Assembly (NCBI RefSeq): GCF_041435495.1
Contig: NZ_CP108644.1
Coordinates: forward strand, 3,333,501 to 3,397,500
Reading direction: 5' to 3'
Origin: Streptomyces sp. NBC_01116
Lineage (GTDB): Bacteria; Actinomycetota; Actinomycetes; Streptomycetales; Streptomycetaceae
Length of the DNA stretch: 64,000 nucleotides
Below the pieces are notes generated by a model, which saw nothing but the letters and a program-made list of their open reading frames with translations, was not told the origin of the DNA and did no database searches. Of the stretch, positions 26,833 through 35,627 are shown one piece after another. Position 1 is the stretch's first letter. Each line of letters starts with the position of its first letter. A program made the position numbers and the translations under genes.

Positions 26833-27714
26833 TCATCGACCCGCCGCGACGGCCGCGCAGCACTCCCGGATCGCGGCGAGGACCGCCTCCGGCGACTCGT
26901 CCAACAGAAGATGCCCCGCCCCCTCGATCACCCTGAACTCCGCACCGAGCCGACGCCGGGCGGCCGGACCCAGGTCCCGTGGCGGCAGAAAGGGGTCGAA
27001 CCGTCCAGCGACGACCAACGTGGGCACGGAGCGCCGCAGTTCGAGCAGGCCGGACGGAAGGGGAGGCGGAGCGAGGCTGGTACGGCAGCAGCGTCCGACA
27101 AGGTCCATCCACTCCCCCAGGCCGTCGGGCACACGCCCTTGCCCCGGAGCCGCCATGTGACGCACCAAAGCAGCCGAACGGGCGACCGTGGGCCGCAGGA
27201 GCCAGGGGACCGTGGCGGCCAGAAGAGGGGCGGGCACCCTCAGCCGGACTATGCCGGCGCTGGAGAGCAGCACCCGGCCGACGATCTGCGGGGCGTCGCA
27301 GGCGAGGGCGACCGCGCCGCCCAGGGAATGCCCCACGACGACGACCGGCCCGGGCGCGGCCCGCGCAAGTGCCTCGGTCAGCCACTTCCCGTACCAGGAC
27401 GAGCGCTTGGCACGAGGACGCCCGTCCGCGCTGAGCCCCGGCTGACCGGGCAGGTCCAGGACGACCACCCGCCGTTCCCGGGCGATCGCCTCCGCCACCG
27501 GCAGGCACAGAGCGGCGTTCATGTTCGTCCCCGGCAGCAGGGCGACACTCGGCTCCCCTTCGCGCGGCTCCGGCCCTGCGGTCACGACTCCGGTGCCCCC
27601 CGCCGAGGTCACCACCTCACTGCGGGCACGGGCCAGACCCGAGCCATCGATCCGGTTCACGCACCAGCGCCGCACTTCGGCTCGCGCCTGCTCGCTCCGG
27701 TACACAGAAGTCAT
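26833..27714 (-). CDS. Alpha/beta hydrolase
   Basis: A 293-residue alpha/beta-hydrolase-fold protein. The nucleophile elbow is VVVGHSLGGAVAL, the acid is likely Asp in VAGRFDPFLPP, and the base His in IEGAGHLLLDE. The core begins near VALLPGTNMNAALCL; the first 50 residues are polar and carry a Gly-rich stretch. There is no signal peptide. The substrate is unknown; the lid region (about 150-210) is Arg/Ala-rich with two adjacent cysteines (GRCCRTS). It lies just downstream of the truncated DUF5753 and DUF397 genes but has its own gap of 66 bp and is probably unrelated to them. Confidence 0.87.
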   Translation of the reverse strand: MTSVYRSEQARAEVRRWCVNRIDGSGLARARSEVVTSAGGTGVVTAGPEPREGEPSVALLPGTNMNAALCLPVAEAIARERRVVVLDLPGQPGLSADGRPRAKRSSWYGKWLTEALARAAPGPVVVVGHSLGGAVALACDAPQIVGRVLLSSAGIVRLRVPAPLLAATVPWLLRPTVARSAALVRHMAAPGQGRVPDGLGEWMDLVGRCCRTSLAPPPLPSGLLELRRSVPTLVVAGRFDPFLPPRDLGPAARRRLGAEFRVIEGAGHLLLDESPEAVLAAIRECCAAVAAGR

Positions 27715-27780
27715 GAGGCCGTCCTGGTCGGGGCCGCTATCGATACCGGAGAGCGTGCACCTCGCGCTCGGGCCGCGAGG

Positions 27781-27990
27781 TCAGTGCGCTGCGGCGTACG
27801 CGACGAAGCCCGCCCACGCGGCGGGGGCGACGGCGAGACGGGGGCCCTGGAGGTCCTTGGAGTCGCGCACGTGGACGGCGTCCGGGGCGGTGGCTACCTC
27901 GACGCACTCGCTGCCGTTGCTGCTGTCGCTGTAACTGCTCCTGAACCACCGCAGGTCGGACGCTTCCCCGGCGAACGGCTTGCACATCAT
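27781..27990 (-). CDS. DUF397 domain protein
   Basis: A 69-residue protein that is essentially one DUF397 domain: LRWFRSSYSDSSNGSECVEVA, split here as LRWFRSSYSDSS and ECVEVA, then VHVRDSKDLQGP and AWAGFVAYA. In Streptomyces DUF397 proteins are almost always encoded after a DUF5753 helix-turn-helix regulator and act with it, as in the BldB/WhiJ-type systems that affect development and antibiotic production. Here it overlaps the upstream regulator by four bases (27987-27990). The start uses tandem ATGs. The partner regulator is N-terminally truncated, so this pair may no longer work normally. Confidence 0.9.
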   Translation of the reverse strand: MMCKPFAGEASDLRWFRSSYSDSSNGSECVEVATAPDAVHVRDSKDLQGPRLAVAPAAWAGFVAYAAAH

Positions 27991-28694
27991 GTCTCTCCCA
28001 GCACTTTCTCGATGAAGGCCGTCGACTCCGGAGGGGTGAGAGCCTGGGCACGGATCATTCCACACCGCAGATCAAGAATTCGGACCTGCTTCGGATCCGA
28101 GACCGGGCGACCGCCGAACGCCCCCTCGGAACGCCCTACCGCCGTGCCGTCCTTGAACTTCAGCACCTGGATCTCCCCATCGATTCCTGCGTGCTCCTCC
28201 CGATCCATCGGCATCACCTGCACGGTCGCATTACGCAACTCGTTCAAGATCAGCAGGTGTTCGAGTTGGCGACGCAACACCATCTTGCCTCCGAGGGGAC
28301 GCCGGAGCACCACCTCTTCCAGGACGAATCCGAGCGTCGGGGCGGGTGACCGCTCGAAAATGGCCTGCCGAGCCATACGCGCGACAACTCCACGTTCGAT
28401 CTCCTCCTGCGGGTAGGCAGGTTGGCGCATCGAGAACAACGCTCGCGCATACTCGGTCGTCTGCAACAGCCCATGGACGCTGCTGTTGCCGTACGCAAGC
28501 ACCTCCACCGCTGCGGCCTCCAGCTTCGCCAGCTCCCGGATCTTCCTCGGGTACCGCACCTCCGCCAGATCGGACTTCATCGCCGCGAGCTTTCCGTCCG
28601 CGCCCACCGCAAGGTCCGCCGCGTCCATGAACTCAGGACGGGGGATGCGCCGACCGCCCTCGACCTTGTAGACGAGGTCCTCGCCGTACCCCAT
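27987..28694 (-). pseudogene. DUF5753 / XRE-type regulator, N-terminus deleted
   Basis: The C-terminal DUF5753 domain is intact: KIRELAKLEAAAVEV, HGLLQTTEYARALFSMR, RQAIFERSPAPTLGFVLEE, MVLRRQLEHLL and SDPKQVRILDLRCG. The N-terminal helix-turn-helix is missing its first half. Homology-like sequence starts abruptly at YGEDLVYKVEGGRRIPRPEF, which is normally the third helix, preceded here by unrelated codons. An ATG at 28694 could still give a 235-residue product without a full DNA-binding domain. Upstream on the other strand is the tail of an ATP-binding gene, so a deletion removed both promoters and both 5-prime ends. Confidence 0.75.
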
Positions 28695-28809
28695 GTCGGA
28701 GACAGGGCGGGGCCTGCTCATCGTGGAGGCGCTGGCCGACCACTGGGGCATCACGCCCGGGCCCGTTCCCCGTAAGACCGTATGGGCGGAGATCGACCTC
28801 GTACGGTGA
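28693..28809 (+). pseudogene. 3' remnant of an ATP-binding (anti-sigma-factor-like) gene
   Basis: The plus strand reads ETGRGLLIVEALADHWG, then GPVPRKTVWAEIDLVR and TGA at 28807. GRGLLIVEALADxWG and RKTVWAE are the end of the HATPase domain in RsbW-like ATP-binding proteins of Streptomyces, which are commonly encoded divergently from DUF5753/DUF397 pairs. Only the last 38 codons or so remain, starting at the same CATG where the regulator breaks off. Confidence 0.7.
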
Positions 28810-29144
28810 CGGCTCCCGCCGGGTCGTGCGCCGCCGCGACCCGGTGCGTCCCGCAAGACCCCCGACCGGATCGTTCGTCACCGCGCCCCGGTGAAGCGCG
28901 ACGTCAACTACCTAAAGAACCAGAAGAAATAACCCCACCCGACCCACCCCCGGCGACCACCTGACGCACCCCAGGGGCTCGTCACCCACACGGGTGAGGT
29001 TTTCCAACTCAGCTCGCTTTCGGGCCGGTTGTCCGGCATATGCTCACGCCAGCAACGACACACCCCACCGGACATACGTCGGCCCCCGACCGGGACTGCA
29101 ATCCCAACCGAGGGCCTGACCACCAAGGAAGTAGACCCTTCCCG
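28810..29144. other. Intergenic region with a leader hairpin
   Basis: No gene is supported in this 335-bp gap. Near its right end (29079-29114) an imperfect hairpin pairs GGCCCCCGACCGGGA with TCCCAACCGAGGGCC around CTGCAA, 11 of 15 positions paired. It lies 30 bp before the HTH gene start and could be a 5-prime attenuator or leader structure; I recall similar leaders before this gene family but cannot verify it. Confidence 0.5.
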
Positions 29145-30251
29145 ATGGATACCCAGCAGAATACTGCCCTCAAGCGCGCCCTGGCAGAGGTTCCCGGCCC
29201 CCTGCCCACCTCCGGCATGATCCACATCGTCATCCCCCACACCGACCGCTTCACCGTCGTCGGCAACCACCTAGCCCAGCACCCCGACCTCAGCTGCACC
29301 GCCGTCGGCATCGCCGTACGCATCCAGTCACTGCCCCAGGGCGTCGAAGTCAGCATCAAAGCGCTCGCCACCCACTGCCGGGAAGGCGAGAAACGCATCG
29401 CCGCCGCCCTGCGCGAACTGGAAACCCTCGGCTACCTGCAACGCCTCCGGCACCGACTGCCCAACGGCCGGGTCATCACCCGCACGGTCTTCTGCAACCA
29501 ACCCACCGCCCTGCTTCACCCCCGCCGCCCGGCAGCCCCGCCACAACTCCCCGTACCGGCCTCGCTCCCGGTACGGACCGAGGCGCTGCCCACGTTAACT
29601 ACGGCTCCGGCACCGGCACCTGCCTCGCCGCCCGAGCCGGACATGTCCGCGCTCCCGCCCGTACCCCCGCAGCCGACCCCGTTCGTCACTCCCCCGCCCC
29701 CACGCTTCGTACCGCTGGTCCCGCCCCCGACCGCACCCAAGCCGCCGCCCCGCCCGCTCCCCCGCCCCAGCGAACCCACCCCGGAACTCGACCGTGCGGC
29801 CACCGCGTTCCTCAGCGACCTGCACCGCCACGCGCCCCAGTTCACGCTCTCCGAGGACGACGTCCGTCGACTGGTCCCCGGCGTCGCGGCCTGGCTCGAA
29901 CGCGCGGCCCGCCCCGACGCCATCCGTCACGCCCTCACCGACGACCCGCCCCACCCGCTCAAGCACCCGGCCAAACTCCTCAAGTACCGGCTCACCGAGC
30001 TGCTCCCACCACCGCCTCCGGACATCCGGGACCTCGCCGCACTCGCCCGCCCCCGCATCACCGTCACGCCCTTCCAGACCTGCGACGCCTGCGAACGCGC
30101 CTTCCGCTCCCCCACCCCCGGCCACTGTCGCGACTGCCGGTCCGAGCACATCCGGCACGCTGCCCGAGGTGATGACAGGGCTGTGTTCGCAGCCGGCCGC
30201 CATGCGCCGACGGCCGCCGCTCAGGGCCACCGAAGCAGCGGCTGCCCCTGA
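29145..30251 (+). CDS. Helix-turn-helix protein with proline-rich linker and zinc ribbon
   Basis: A 368-residue protein of a family frequent in Streptomyces. The N-terminal winged-helix part contains FTVVGNHLAQHPDLSCTAVG, split as FTVVGNHLAQHPDL and AVGIAVRIQSLPQGVEVSIKAL (read as IAVRIQSLP), then REGEKRIAAALRELETLGYL. About 90 residues of Pro-rich linker follow, then a helical region and a C-terminal four-Cys ribbon (CDACERAFRSP and HCRDCR). It looks like a replication-initiator or plasmid-type regulator, but targets are unknown. The ATG 29145 is used because it follows AAGGAAG and the leader hairpin. Confidence 0.78.
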   Translation: MDTQQNTALKRALAEVPGPLPTSGMIHIVIPHTDRFTVVGNHLAQHPDLSCTAVGIAVRIQSLPQGVEVSIKALATHCREGEKRIAAALRELETLGYLQRLRHRLPNGRVITRTVFCNQPTALLHPRRPAAPPQLPVPASLPVRTEALPTLTTAPAPAPASPPEPDMSALPPVPPQPTPFVTPPPPRFVPLVPPPTAPKPPPRPLPRPSEPTPELDRAATAFLSDLHRHAPQFTLSEDDVRRLVPGVAAWLERAARPDAIRHALTDDPPHPLKHPAKLLKYRLTELLPPPPPDIRDLAALARPRITVTPFQTCDACERAFRSPTPGHCRDCRSEHIRHAARGDDRAVFAAGRHAPTAAAQGHRSSGCP

Positions 30252-30411
30252 GCGGCGAGGGGCCCGTCCCTACGTCCTTCGGGCGCGAAGGTGTCCGCCC
30301 GGAACTCGCTCACGGATCACGCTTCTCGCGAGCATGAACGGTCAACAGCACACATGACAGCCTTAGTTGATGGGAACATCTACGTATCCATCGCCGTGAA
30401 GGAGGCCGTCC

Positions 30412-31083
30412 ATGAGCGATTCGGATCCCGGTAGCGCAGGGTCGCCCACCCCAACCCCGCCACCGTCCTCGCCGAACGTTCCGCCCTCTCCGACGCCGCC
30501 CCGGAGGCCTCGTGCCCGGCGGCTCGGCGAGTGGGCCGCGGTGGCTTCCGCGGTGGCCGGCGTCGCCGGAGTCCTCCTCGCCGTCTTCGGACTGCCGACC
30601 CTCAACTCGCCGACCGCTCGCGGTTCGGCGCCTGCCTCTCAGCCCACGGTGTCCGTGACCCCGACGGCCGGGGCCGCTCCCGCTTCCTCCACACCGCCGA
30701 CCTCGCCACCGCCTCCCGCAGCCCCCACTCCCGTGACGAAGTCCGACATAAGGATGCCCACGGACTTCTACTTCCTGTTCTCGGAGGACCCACTCAGGCT
30801 CCACGAGATGAACGGGCCCCGAGGGGACCTCATCTACACCTTCTCCAACGACTTCAGGTCCAATGGGCACCTGGTGAGGCTCGACGCCGACCAGCCGGGT
30901 TCACTGGAGGAGTGCAGGTCGGACACGCGCTATACGAGCATCATCAGGAGGCCCCAGCTGACCAAGGGGACACGCATCTGCGTGCTCAGCAGAGGCCACG
31001 TGGGACTGGTGACGGTCCGTGAGGCGCCGCAGGAGCGCGACGACGGCGACTTCATCACGATCGACCTCACGGTCTGGCCCTGA
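30412..31083 (+). CDS. Single-pass membrane protein of unknown function
   Basis: A 223-residue protein preceded by a perfect AAGGAGG. It has a Pro/Ser-rich cytoplasmic segment, a basic patch (RRPRARR), one membrane helix at about 41-61, a Pro/Thr/Ala-rich stalk, and an outer domain from about residue 110. That domain has two cysteines (LEECRSD and TRICVLSRG) that could form a disulfide and ends in hydrophobic strands (GLVTVREA, FITIDLTVWP), so it is probably a small beta-rich extracellular domain. No enzymatic motif is seen. It is monocistronic. The 160-bp gap upstream is A/T-enriched near 30355-30400 and should hold the promoter. Confidence 0.72.
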   Translation: MSDSDPGSAGSPTPTPPPSSPNVPPSPTPPRRPRARRLGEWAAVASAVAGVAGVLLAVFGLPTLNSPTARGSAPASQPTVSVTPTAGAAPASSTPPTSPPPPAAPTPVTKSDIRMPTDFYFLFSEDPLRLHEMNGPRGDLIYTFSNDFRSNGHLVRLDADQPGSLEECRSDTRYTSIIRRPQLTKGTRICVLSRGHVGLVTVREAPQERDDGDFITIDLTVWP

Positions 31084-31236
31084 CCCGCTCCGGTAGCGCC
31101 CTGTGGACAGGGCCAGCGCGAGCGGGCGATCGAGCGGCGACCTGGTCCCGCCCCCTTTCCTTTCAGGCATGAGCCCTTTCCGCCGGTTCCGGAGCGGAGA
31201 CGCGACGGGAGAGCTACCGGTCCGGTCGCCCGCCGT

Positions 31237-32652
31237 TCAGGTGCCGCTCGGACCCTCGCCGGCGTTGTCGTCCTCTTCGTAGGCGGTGTAGTCGACGGGG
31301 ATCGGATCGTCGGCCGAGTTCACCCCGACCACCGCGTTCGTGTACAGCAGTACGGCGTGGACCGCGTCCCCCGCGGCCACCAGCGCGGCGAACAGATCGG
31401 TCATGGCGGTCGCCGTCTGCGTGTACCAGGCGTCGAACTGCCTCGCCCTGGGCTCGCTGAACTCGCCGCGCTTGTTCTGTCGTGCCACCTGATCGGTGAT
31501 CATGCCGAGGGAGAAATCACCCAGCGGATCCGTGTTCGCCCACAGGCTGGAACCGCACCGCTGGATCGCGCGGTCGATCCTCTGGGAGAACGCCCCGTAT
31601 TCGATGGAGTTCTGGTCCCCGTCAGAACTCTTCGTCGCGCCCACCATGGCCGCGCGGAAGTCCCTGTTGTCGCGGCCGGTCGCCGCAGGTCCCACCGCCG
31701 CGTCCAGCGCGTTCAGAGCTGCCATCGCCGCCGTGTGCAGTGCTTTGAAGTCCCTCACGGAGGCCCTGTCCTCGCGGGACATGTCGGGCGCGCTCTGCCT
31801 GAGGAGGTTCTGGCGGGCGTCGAGCCTGCTCCTGAGGCTTGTCGCCGCCCTGGCGGCCACGTCGTGGAACGCGTTGAAGATGTGCTCTCCCTGCAAGGAG
31901 GCCCCCGGCTGCTGCGCGGCCTCGCCCTTGGCCTTCTTGGCCCGTTGCACCGCCGGGTTCGACAGTTCCGAGCGGGCACCCGAGGCCGGACCGCGCTCCG
32001 TACCCTCCGCGCCCTCCGCCAGGCGCTGGATCGCGGCCGGTCCCCGCATCACGGCGGTGGCATTGGCCTCGGCTTCGCGTTCGAAGCGGTCGGACGGGTC
32101 GGAGACGCTGAGCCCCGACCCGTTGTCGGTGCCGGCCACGGGTCCCTGGCGCTGCTGGATGACGTGGGTGAGCTCGTGGGCGAGGGTGTGCTTGTCCGCG
32201 CCGCCGTCGCCGATGACGACATGGCTGCCGGAGGTGTAGGCGCGGGCCCCGATCTCGGCGGCGGAGGCCTTGGCGGCGGCGTCGTTGTGGATGCGTACGT
32301 CGGAGAAGTCGGCCCCGAGCCGGGCTTCCATGTCGGTGCGGACGGCACGGTCCAACGGCCGCCCCGCACCGCGCAGCACGCCATGGACGGCCGAACGCTG
32401 CACGGGGGCCTGCCCGGCCTGTTCGGCCTGTTCGTGGCCGCAGCCGTCGCCGTGCCGGTGCCGGTCCTGGTCCTGGTCCTGGAGGCGGCCGGACGCTCGG
32501 AGCAGTTGGACGACGGCCGCGTTCCCGATCGTGCTCTGGAGGGCGAAGGGGCCGTTGACCGGTACTCCACCCGCCTCGACGGGCTTGGCGGTCTGCACCG
32601 GAACCTTGCTGTTCTTGACATCGGGCTCTCGGGCGCCGTCCTGGCTGTACAT
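31237..32652 (-). CDS. eCIS core domain (DUF4157) protein, metallopeptidase-like
   Basis: A 471-residue protein. Residues about 95-172 form a DUF4157 domain with MEARLGADFSDVRIHND, the ARAYTSGSHVVIG strand and the zinc motif HELTH (His159, Glu160, His163), followed by QQRQG; an acidic downstream helix (FEREAEANA) may supply the third ligand. The rest is mostly helical, with no recognised domain, and likely the effector part. DUF4157 proteins are linked to extracellular contractile injection systems as cargo or toxins. No sheath, tube or baseplate gene is in this window. The start has AGAGG nine bases upstream. The linker has an Asp/Gln/His-rich run (QDQDQDRHRHGDG). Confidence 0.85.
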   Translation of the reverse strand: MYSQDGAREPDVKNSKVPVQTAKPVEAGGVPVNGPFALQSTIGNAAVVQLLRASGRLQDQDQDRHRHGDGCGHEQAEQAGQAPVQRSAVHGVLRGAGRPLDRAVRTDMEARLGADFSDVRIHNDAAAKASAAEIGARAYTSGSHVVIGDGGADKHTLAHELTHVIQQRQGPVAGTDNGSGLSVSDPSDRFEREAEANATAVMRGPAAIQRLAEGAEGTERGPASGARSELSNPAVQRAKKAKGEAAQQPGASLQGEHIFNAFHDVAARAATSLRSRLDARQNLLRQSAPDMSREDRASVRDFKALHTAAMAALNALDAAVGPAATGRDNRDFRAAMVGATKSSDGDQNSIEYGAFSQRIDRAIQRCGSSLWANTDPLGDFSLGMITDQVARQNKRGEFSEPRARQFDAWYTQTATAMTDLFAALVAAGDAVHAVLLYTNAVVGVNSADDPIPVDYTAYEEDDNAGEGPSGT

Positions 32653-32810
32653 GGAGACCTCTTCGCGGCTGAGGGAATGGCCCTTCCTTCATACGTGGGG
32701 GCACGGCTCCGGTTCCAGGCCCTCAAGGGCACAGTTGACCGCACGAAGGGACCGCCGGCGACCGTGCCGGAAGCCTCAGGGCTGTCCCGCGGTTCCCGGC
32801 GGCACAGCCT

Positions 32811-33473
32811 TCAGTCGCCGAGCGCCGAGACCAGGCTGGCGACGGTGACCGTGTTGAAGACGAAGGCGATGACCGCGTTCGCCGAGATGGTCCGCCGCAT
32901 GTCGCGGGAGGTCACGTTGACATCGGTGGTGCCGAAGGTCGTCATGACCGCCACCGCGAAGTAGACGTAATCGGCCCAGGCCGCGGTCCCCGTTCCGGGG
33001 AAGTCGAGCGCCTCTTCGTCCTCCACCAGATTGTCGGCCTGGAAGGCGACCGCGAACGCCACGACGACGCAGGTCCAGGCGATGACGACCAGCGACAGCG
33101 CCATGAGGGCGCGCGGCCCCTCGGCGAAGGTGGTGCTGAGGTGGCCGGGCAGCCACACGACGGCCACGGCCAACGCGGCCGCCGCGATGAGGATGGACGC
33201 CCCCGGTCCGGGCGCGGTGCCCAGGACGTACCGCTGGAGGAACGTGCCGCGGGCTTCGCGGTCCGCCCAGGAACGGATCCGCTCCGGTGAGGCGCTCAGG
33301 AAGGCGGCCAAGGTAATGGCCAGGTACGGGACCAGGTAGGCGAAGAGCACCAGTACGCCGACGTCGGCGGCCGAGATCCGCACGACACTGTCGAGGGGCA
33401 GCACCAGTGCCGCGGCCACCGCGATGAGGAGACACACGAGGGAGCGGCGTCGTTCGGACAGCCAGGAATTCAC
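32811..33473 (-). CDS. DUF1345 family membrane protein
   Basis: A 220-residue protein with about five membrane segments. The last third ([20 protein letters not shown], then [17 protein letters not shown]) is the signature of DUF1345, in which a TxGxxDV turn between the last helices resembles an ion-channel filter region. The family is uncharacterised, and a channel-like role is only suggested by that resemblance. It starts at GTG 33473 with GGAGGAG upstream. It lies 158 bp before the DUF4157 gene on the same strand. The gap upstream (33474-33736) contains no gene or strong repeat. Confidence 0.87.
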   Translation of the reverse strand: MNSWLSERRRSLVCLLIAVAAALVLPLDSVVRISAADVGVLVLFAYLVPYLAITLAAFLSASPERIRSWADREARGTFLQRYVLGTAPGPGASILIAAAALAVAVVWLPGHLSTTFAEGPRALMALSLVVIAWTCVVVAFAVAFQADNLVEDEEALDFPGTGTAAWADYVYFAVAVMTTFGTTDVNVTSRDMRRTISANAVIAFVFNTVTVASLVSALGD

Positions 33474-33736
33474 GGACGGGCTCCTCCGGGCATGCGCGGT
33501 GCGGATGCGGCGACGCTAGACGAGCCGGCTCCCGCCGGGGCCGTGAGCGCTGGCCGCGTCCGGGAGGTGGTGCGTTCCGTCCCCCGAACGGCGCACGGAC
33601 GGCCGCCGGCAGGACGGCTCATGACGGATCGGTCCTGGCGTCCGGGCTCCGCGCGACGCACGGCGGTCCGTTCCAGCAGCTCGGGAGCCGGCACGGAACG
33701 GACCTCGGGAGCCCCCTCTAAGGGAAGGGACTGCGA

Positions 33737-34951
33737 TCATGCCGCCGCTCGGGTGCCGCGGCGCCAGACGGCGCGGGTGTTGAGAGTGTCGCTGATGTTG
33801 CTGGTCGGGTCGCCGTCGACCAGGAGGAGGTCGGCGCGGAGGCCCTCGGCGATACGGCCCCGGTCGCTCAGGCGGAAGCGGCGGGCCGTGGTCGCCGTGG
33901 CCGCGCGCAGGGCCCGTGCGGGTGTGAGACCGGCTGCCACCAGGTACTGCAGTTCGTGGTGCAGGCTCGCTCCGTGCGCCAGGCCCCCGAAGAACGTCTC
34001 GGGCATGGAGACGTCGGTGCCGGCGAGCACGTCGACTCCGGCAGCGTCCAGTGCACGCACGGTGTCGTAGACGTCGTGGAGCCTGCCCTGTGGGTAGCGG
34101 CCATAGCTGGAGCGCAGGGTCCGGTCCCAGTCGGCGTCGAGGCGTGCGGCGACCCGGGGGTCGTCGGCGAGTTCGCTGCCGGTGATCCCCATCATCGAGG
34201 CGTTGAGAGTGACGCAGGGGATGACGAACATGCCCGCGTCCCTGATCAGGCTGATGATCTCGGCGGTGTGCGGCTGGTCCATGAACACGTGGGTCACGCC
34301 GTCGACGCCGGCTTCGGCGGCCGTCCTGGTGGCCTCCACGGTCAGCGCGTGGGCCACGGTCAGGGCGCCGTACTTCTTGGCTTCGGCGACACCGGCGTGC
34401 ACGGTGGCCCGGTCGAGCGTGGGCAGCCCGGGGTGTCCCTCCACGCTGCCGTCGTCGATCATGAACTTGATGAAGTCGGACCCCCGGGCGAGAAGCTGCG
34501 GCACGAAGGCGGCGGCCTCCTCGGGTGTGGTGGAGAACGGCATCAGGGGCATGACCGGGGGAAGGTCCCACTTGGGCCGAAATCCTTCGGGCATCAGCTC
34601 GCTCGGGTGACCACCGGGCGGTGTGATGGCGAAGCCGGAGGAGCGCACGTCAGCCTGTGTGTCGTCGTCGGTGATGGCCCCCCGGTTCTCCCGGGTGTTC
34701 ATCCCCTGCATCTCCAGTTCGGTCGTCACCCCGAACCGCAGGGCGAGCGCCAGGGAGCCCGGGGCGGAGTGGACGTGGGCGTCGATGAGACCCGGCAGCA
34801 GTGTGGCGCCGCTGCCGTCGACGATCTCGCTGCCCTCGGGAGCGTCGCCACCGACGCGGGCGATCCTCCCGCCGTCGATGACCACGGTCCGCACGCCGAC
34901 CGCCTTCTCCCCGTCGAAGATCTGCGCGTTGGTGATCGCGGTGAGCGCCAT
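33737..34951 (-). CDS. Amidohydrolase family protein
   Basis: A 404-residue metal-dependent hydrolase of the imidazolonepropionase-like group. The N-terminal metal motif is LLPGLIDAHVHS; later come FIKFMIDDGS, with a likely bridging lysine, VAHALTVEATRTA and VDGVTHVFMDQP with metal histidines, and LAGTDVSMPE with the catalytic Asp. GLRADLLLVDGDPT is the C-terminal beta-domain end common to secondary-metabolite amidohydrolases. The substrate is unknown. It is divergent from a MarR regulator over 102 bp that contain an inverted repeat, so it is probably repressed by it. The start has GAGG ten bases upstream. Confidence 0.9.
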   Translation of the reverse strand: MALTAITNAQIFDGEKAVGVRTVVIDGGRIARVGGDAPEGSEIVDGSGATLLPGLIDAHVHSAPGSLALALRFGVTTELEMQGMNTRENRGAITDDDTQADVRSSGFAITPPGGHPSELMPEGFRPKWDLPPVMPLMPFSTTPEEAAAFVPQLLARGSDFIKFMIDDGSVEGHPGLPTLDRATVHAGVAEAKKYGALTVAHALTVEATRTAAEAGVDGVTHVFMDQPHTAEIISLIRDAGMFVIPCVTLNASMMGITGSELADDPRVAARLDADWDRTLRSSYGRYPQGRLHDVYDTVRALDAAGVDVLAGTDVSMPETFFGGLAHGASLHHELQYLVAAGLTPARALRAATATTARRFRLSDRGRIAEGLRADLLLVDGDPTSNISDTLNTRAVWRRGTRAAA

Positions 34952-34984
34952 GGCGGTCCGCCTCTTTTCCTGGTTCGTTCAAGA

Positions 34985-35026
34985 TTTACATACCTGATGC
35001 TATGGACTTATTGAATGGTATGCAAA
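34985..35026. promoter_or_regulatory. Inverted repeat between the amidohydrolase and marR genes
   Basis: TTTACATACC (34985-34994) and GGTATGCAAA (35017-35026) are reverse complements except for one base, 22 bp apart. A shorter CATA-N8-TATG lies within (34989-35004). The region is A/T-rich and sits between divergent starts, as expected for a MarR operator. Confidence 0.55.
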
Positions 35027-35041
35027 TGTGCCGGCCGGGCC

Positions 35042-35047
35042 TAGACT
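35042..35047 (+). promoter_or_regulatory. Predicted -10 element of the marR gene (leaderless)
   Basis: TAGACT ends six bases before the ATG at 35054, with no ribosome-binding site in between. Confidence 0.45.
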
Positions 35048-35053
35048 CGGCAC

Positions 35054-35521
35054 ATGAGCAGCACCTCCTCCTCCGAGCAGCCCCCCGACGACCGGACGCT
35101 GGATCAGATCGGCCCCGCGCTGTCCCGTCTGCGGCGACGCGCACCGGCAACGGGCAAGGACCTCTCCCGCAACCTCGTGCTCAACGTCATCGCCGACGCG
35201 CCGGGCGAGACGACCGTCGGCGGGCTTGCCGCAGAGATGGGCGTCGCGCAGCCGGTGGCCAGCCGGACCGTCGCCGCCTGCATAGCGGACGGGCTGCTGC
35301 GGCGGGCGGCATCCCAGTCCGACGGGCGCCGAACCGTGCTCGAACTCACCGAGCACGGCGAGGCCGAACGCAACCGCTTCGCCGTCGAACAGCGAGAAGC
35401 GTTCCTGGAGATCGCTGTCGCCTGGTCACCGGAGGAGCGGACCCAGTTCGCACGGCTCCTGACGCGATACGGAGTCGACGCCACCGCCTGGTCGAGGAAG
35501 CGAACCCCCAACCGCGACTGA
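35054..35521 (+). CDS. MarR family transcriptional regulator
   Basis: A 155-residue winged-helix regulator. The DNA-binding core runs VLNVIADAPGETTVGGLAAEMG, read as TTVGGLAAEMGVAQPVASRTV for helices two and three, followed by the wing DGLLRRAASQSDGRRTVLELT with its typical SDGRR turn. The flanking helices for dimerisation are Ser/Glu-rich at the N-terminus and end with FLEIAVAWSPEERTQFARLL. It is divergent from an amidohydrolase gene and likely controls it by binding the inverted repeat between them. A leaderless promoter (TAGACT) precedes the ATG. The ligand is unknown, perhaps the amidohydrolase substrate. Confidence 0.92.
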   Translation: MSSTSSSEQPPDDRTLDQIGPALSRLRRRAPATGKDLSRNLVLNVIADAPGETTVGGLAAEMGVAQPVASRTVAACIADGLLRRAASQSDGRRTVLELTEHGEAERNRFAVEQREAFLEIAVAWSPEERTQFARLLTRYGVDATAWSRKRTPNRD

Positions 35522-35627
35522 CCGGGCAGCGCCCCGTGAACAGCGCCGATCCGCTCGACGTCGCCGCGCTCCCCCGGCGGCAACGGCGACCCCACCGACT
35601 CCGTGACCAGCACGGAACCGATATGTC

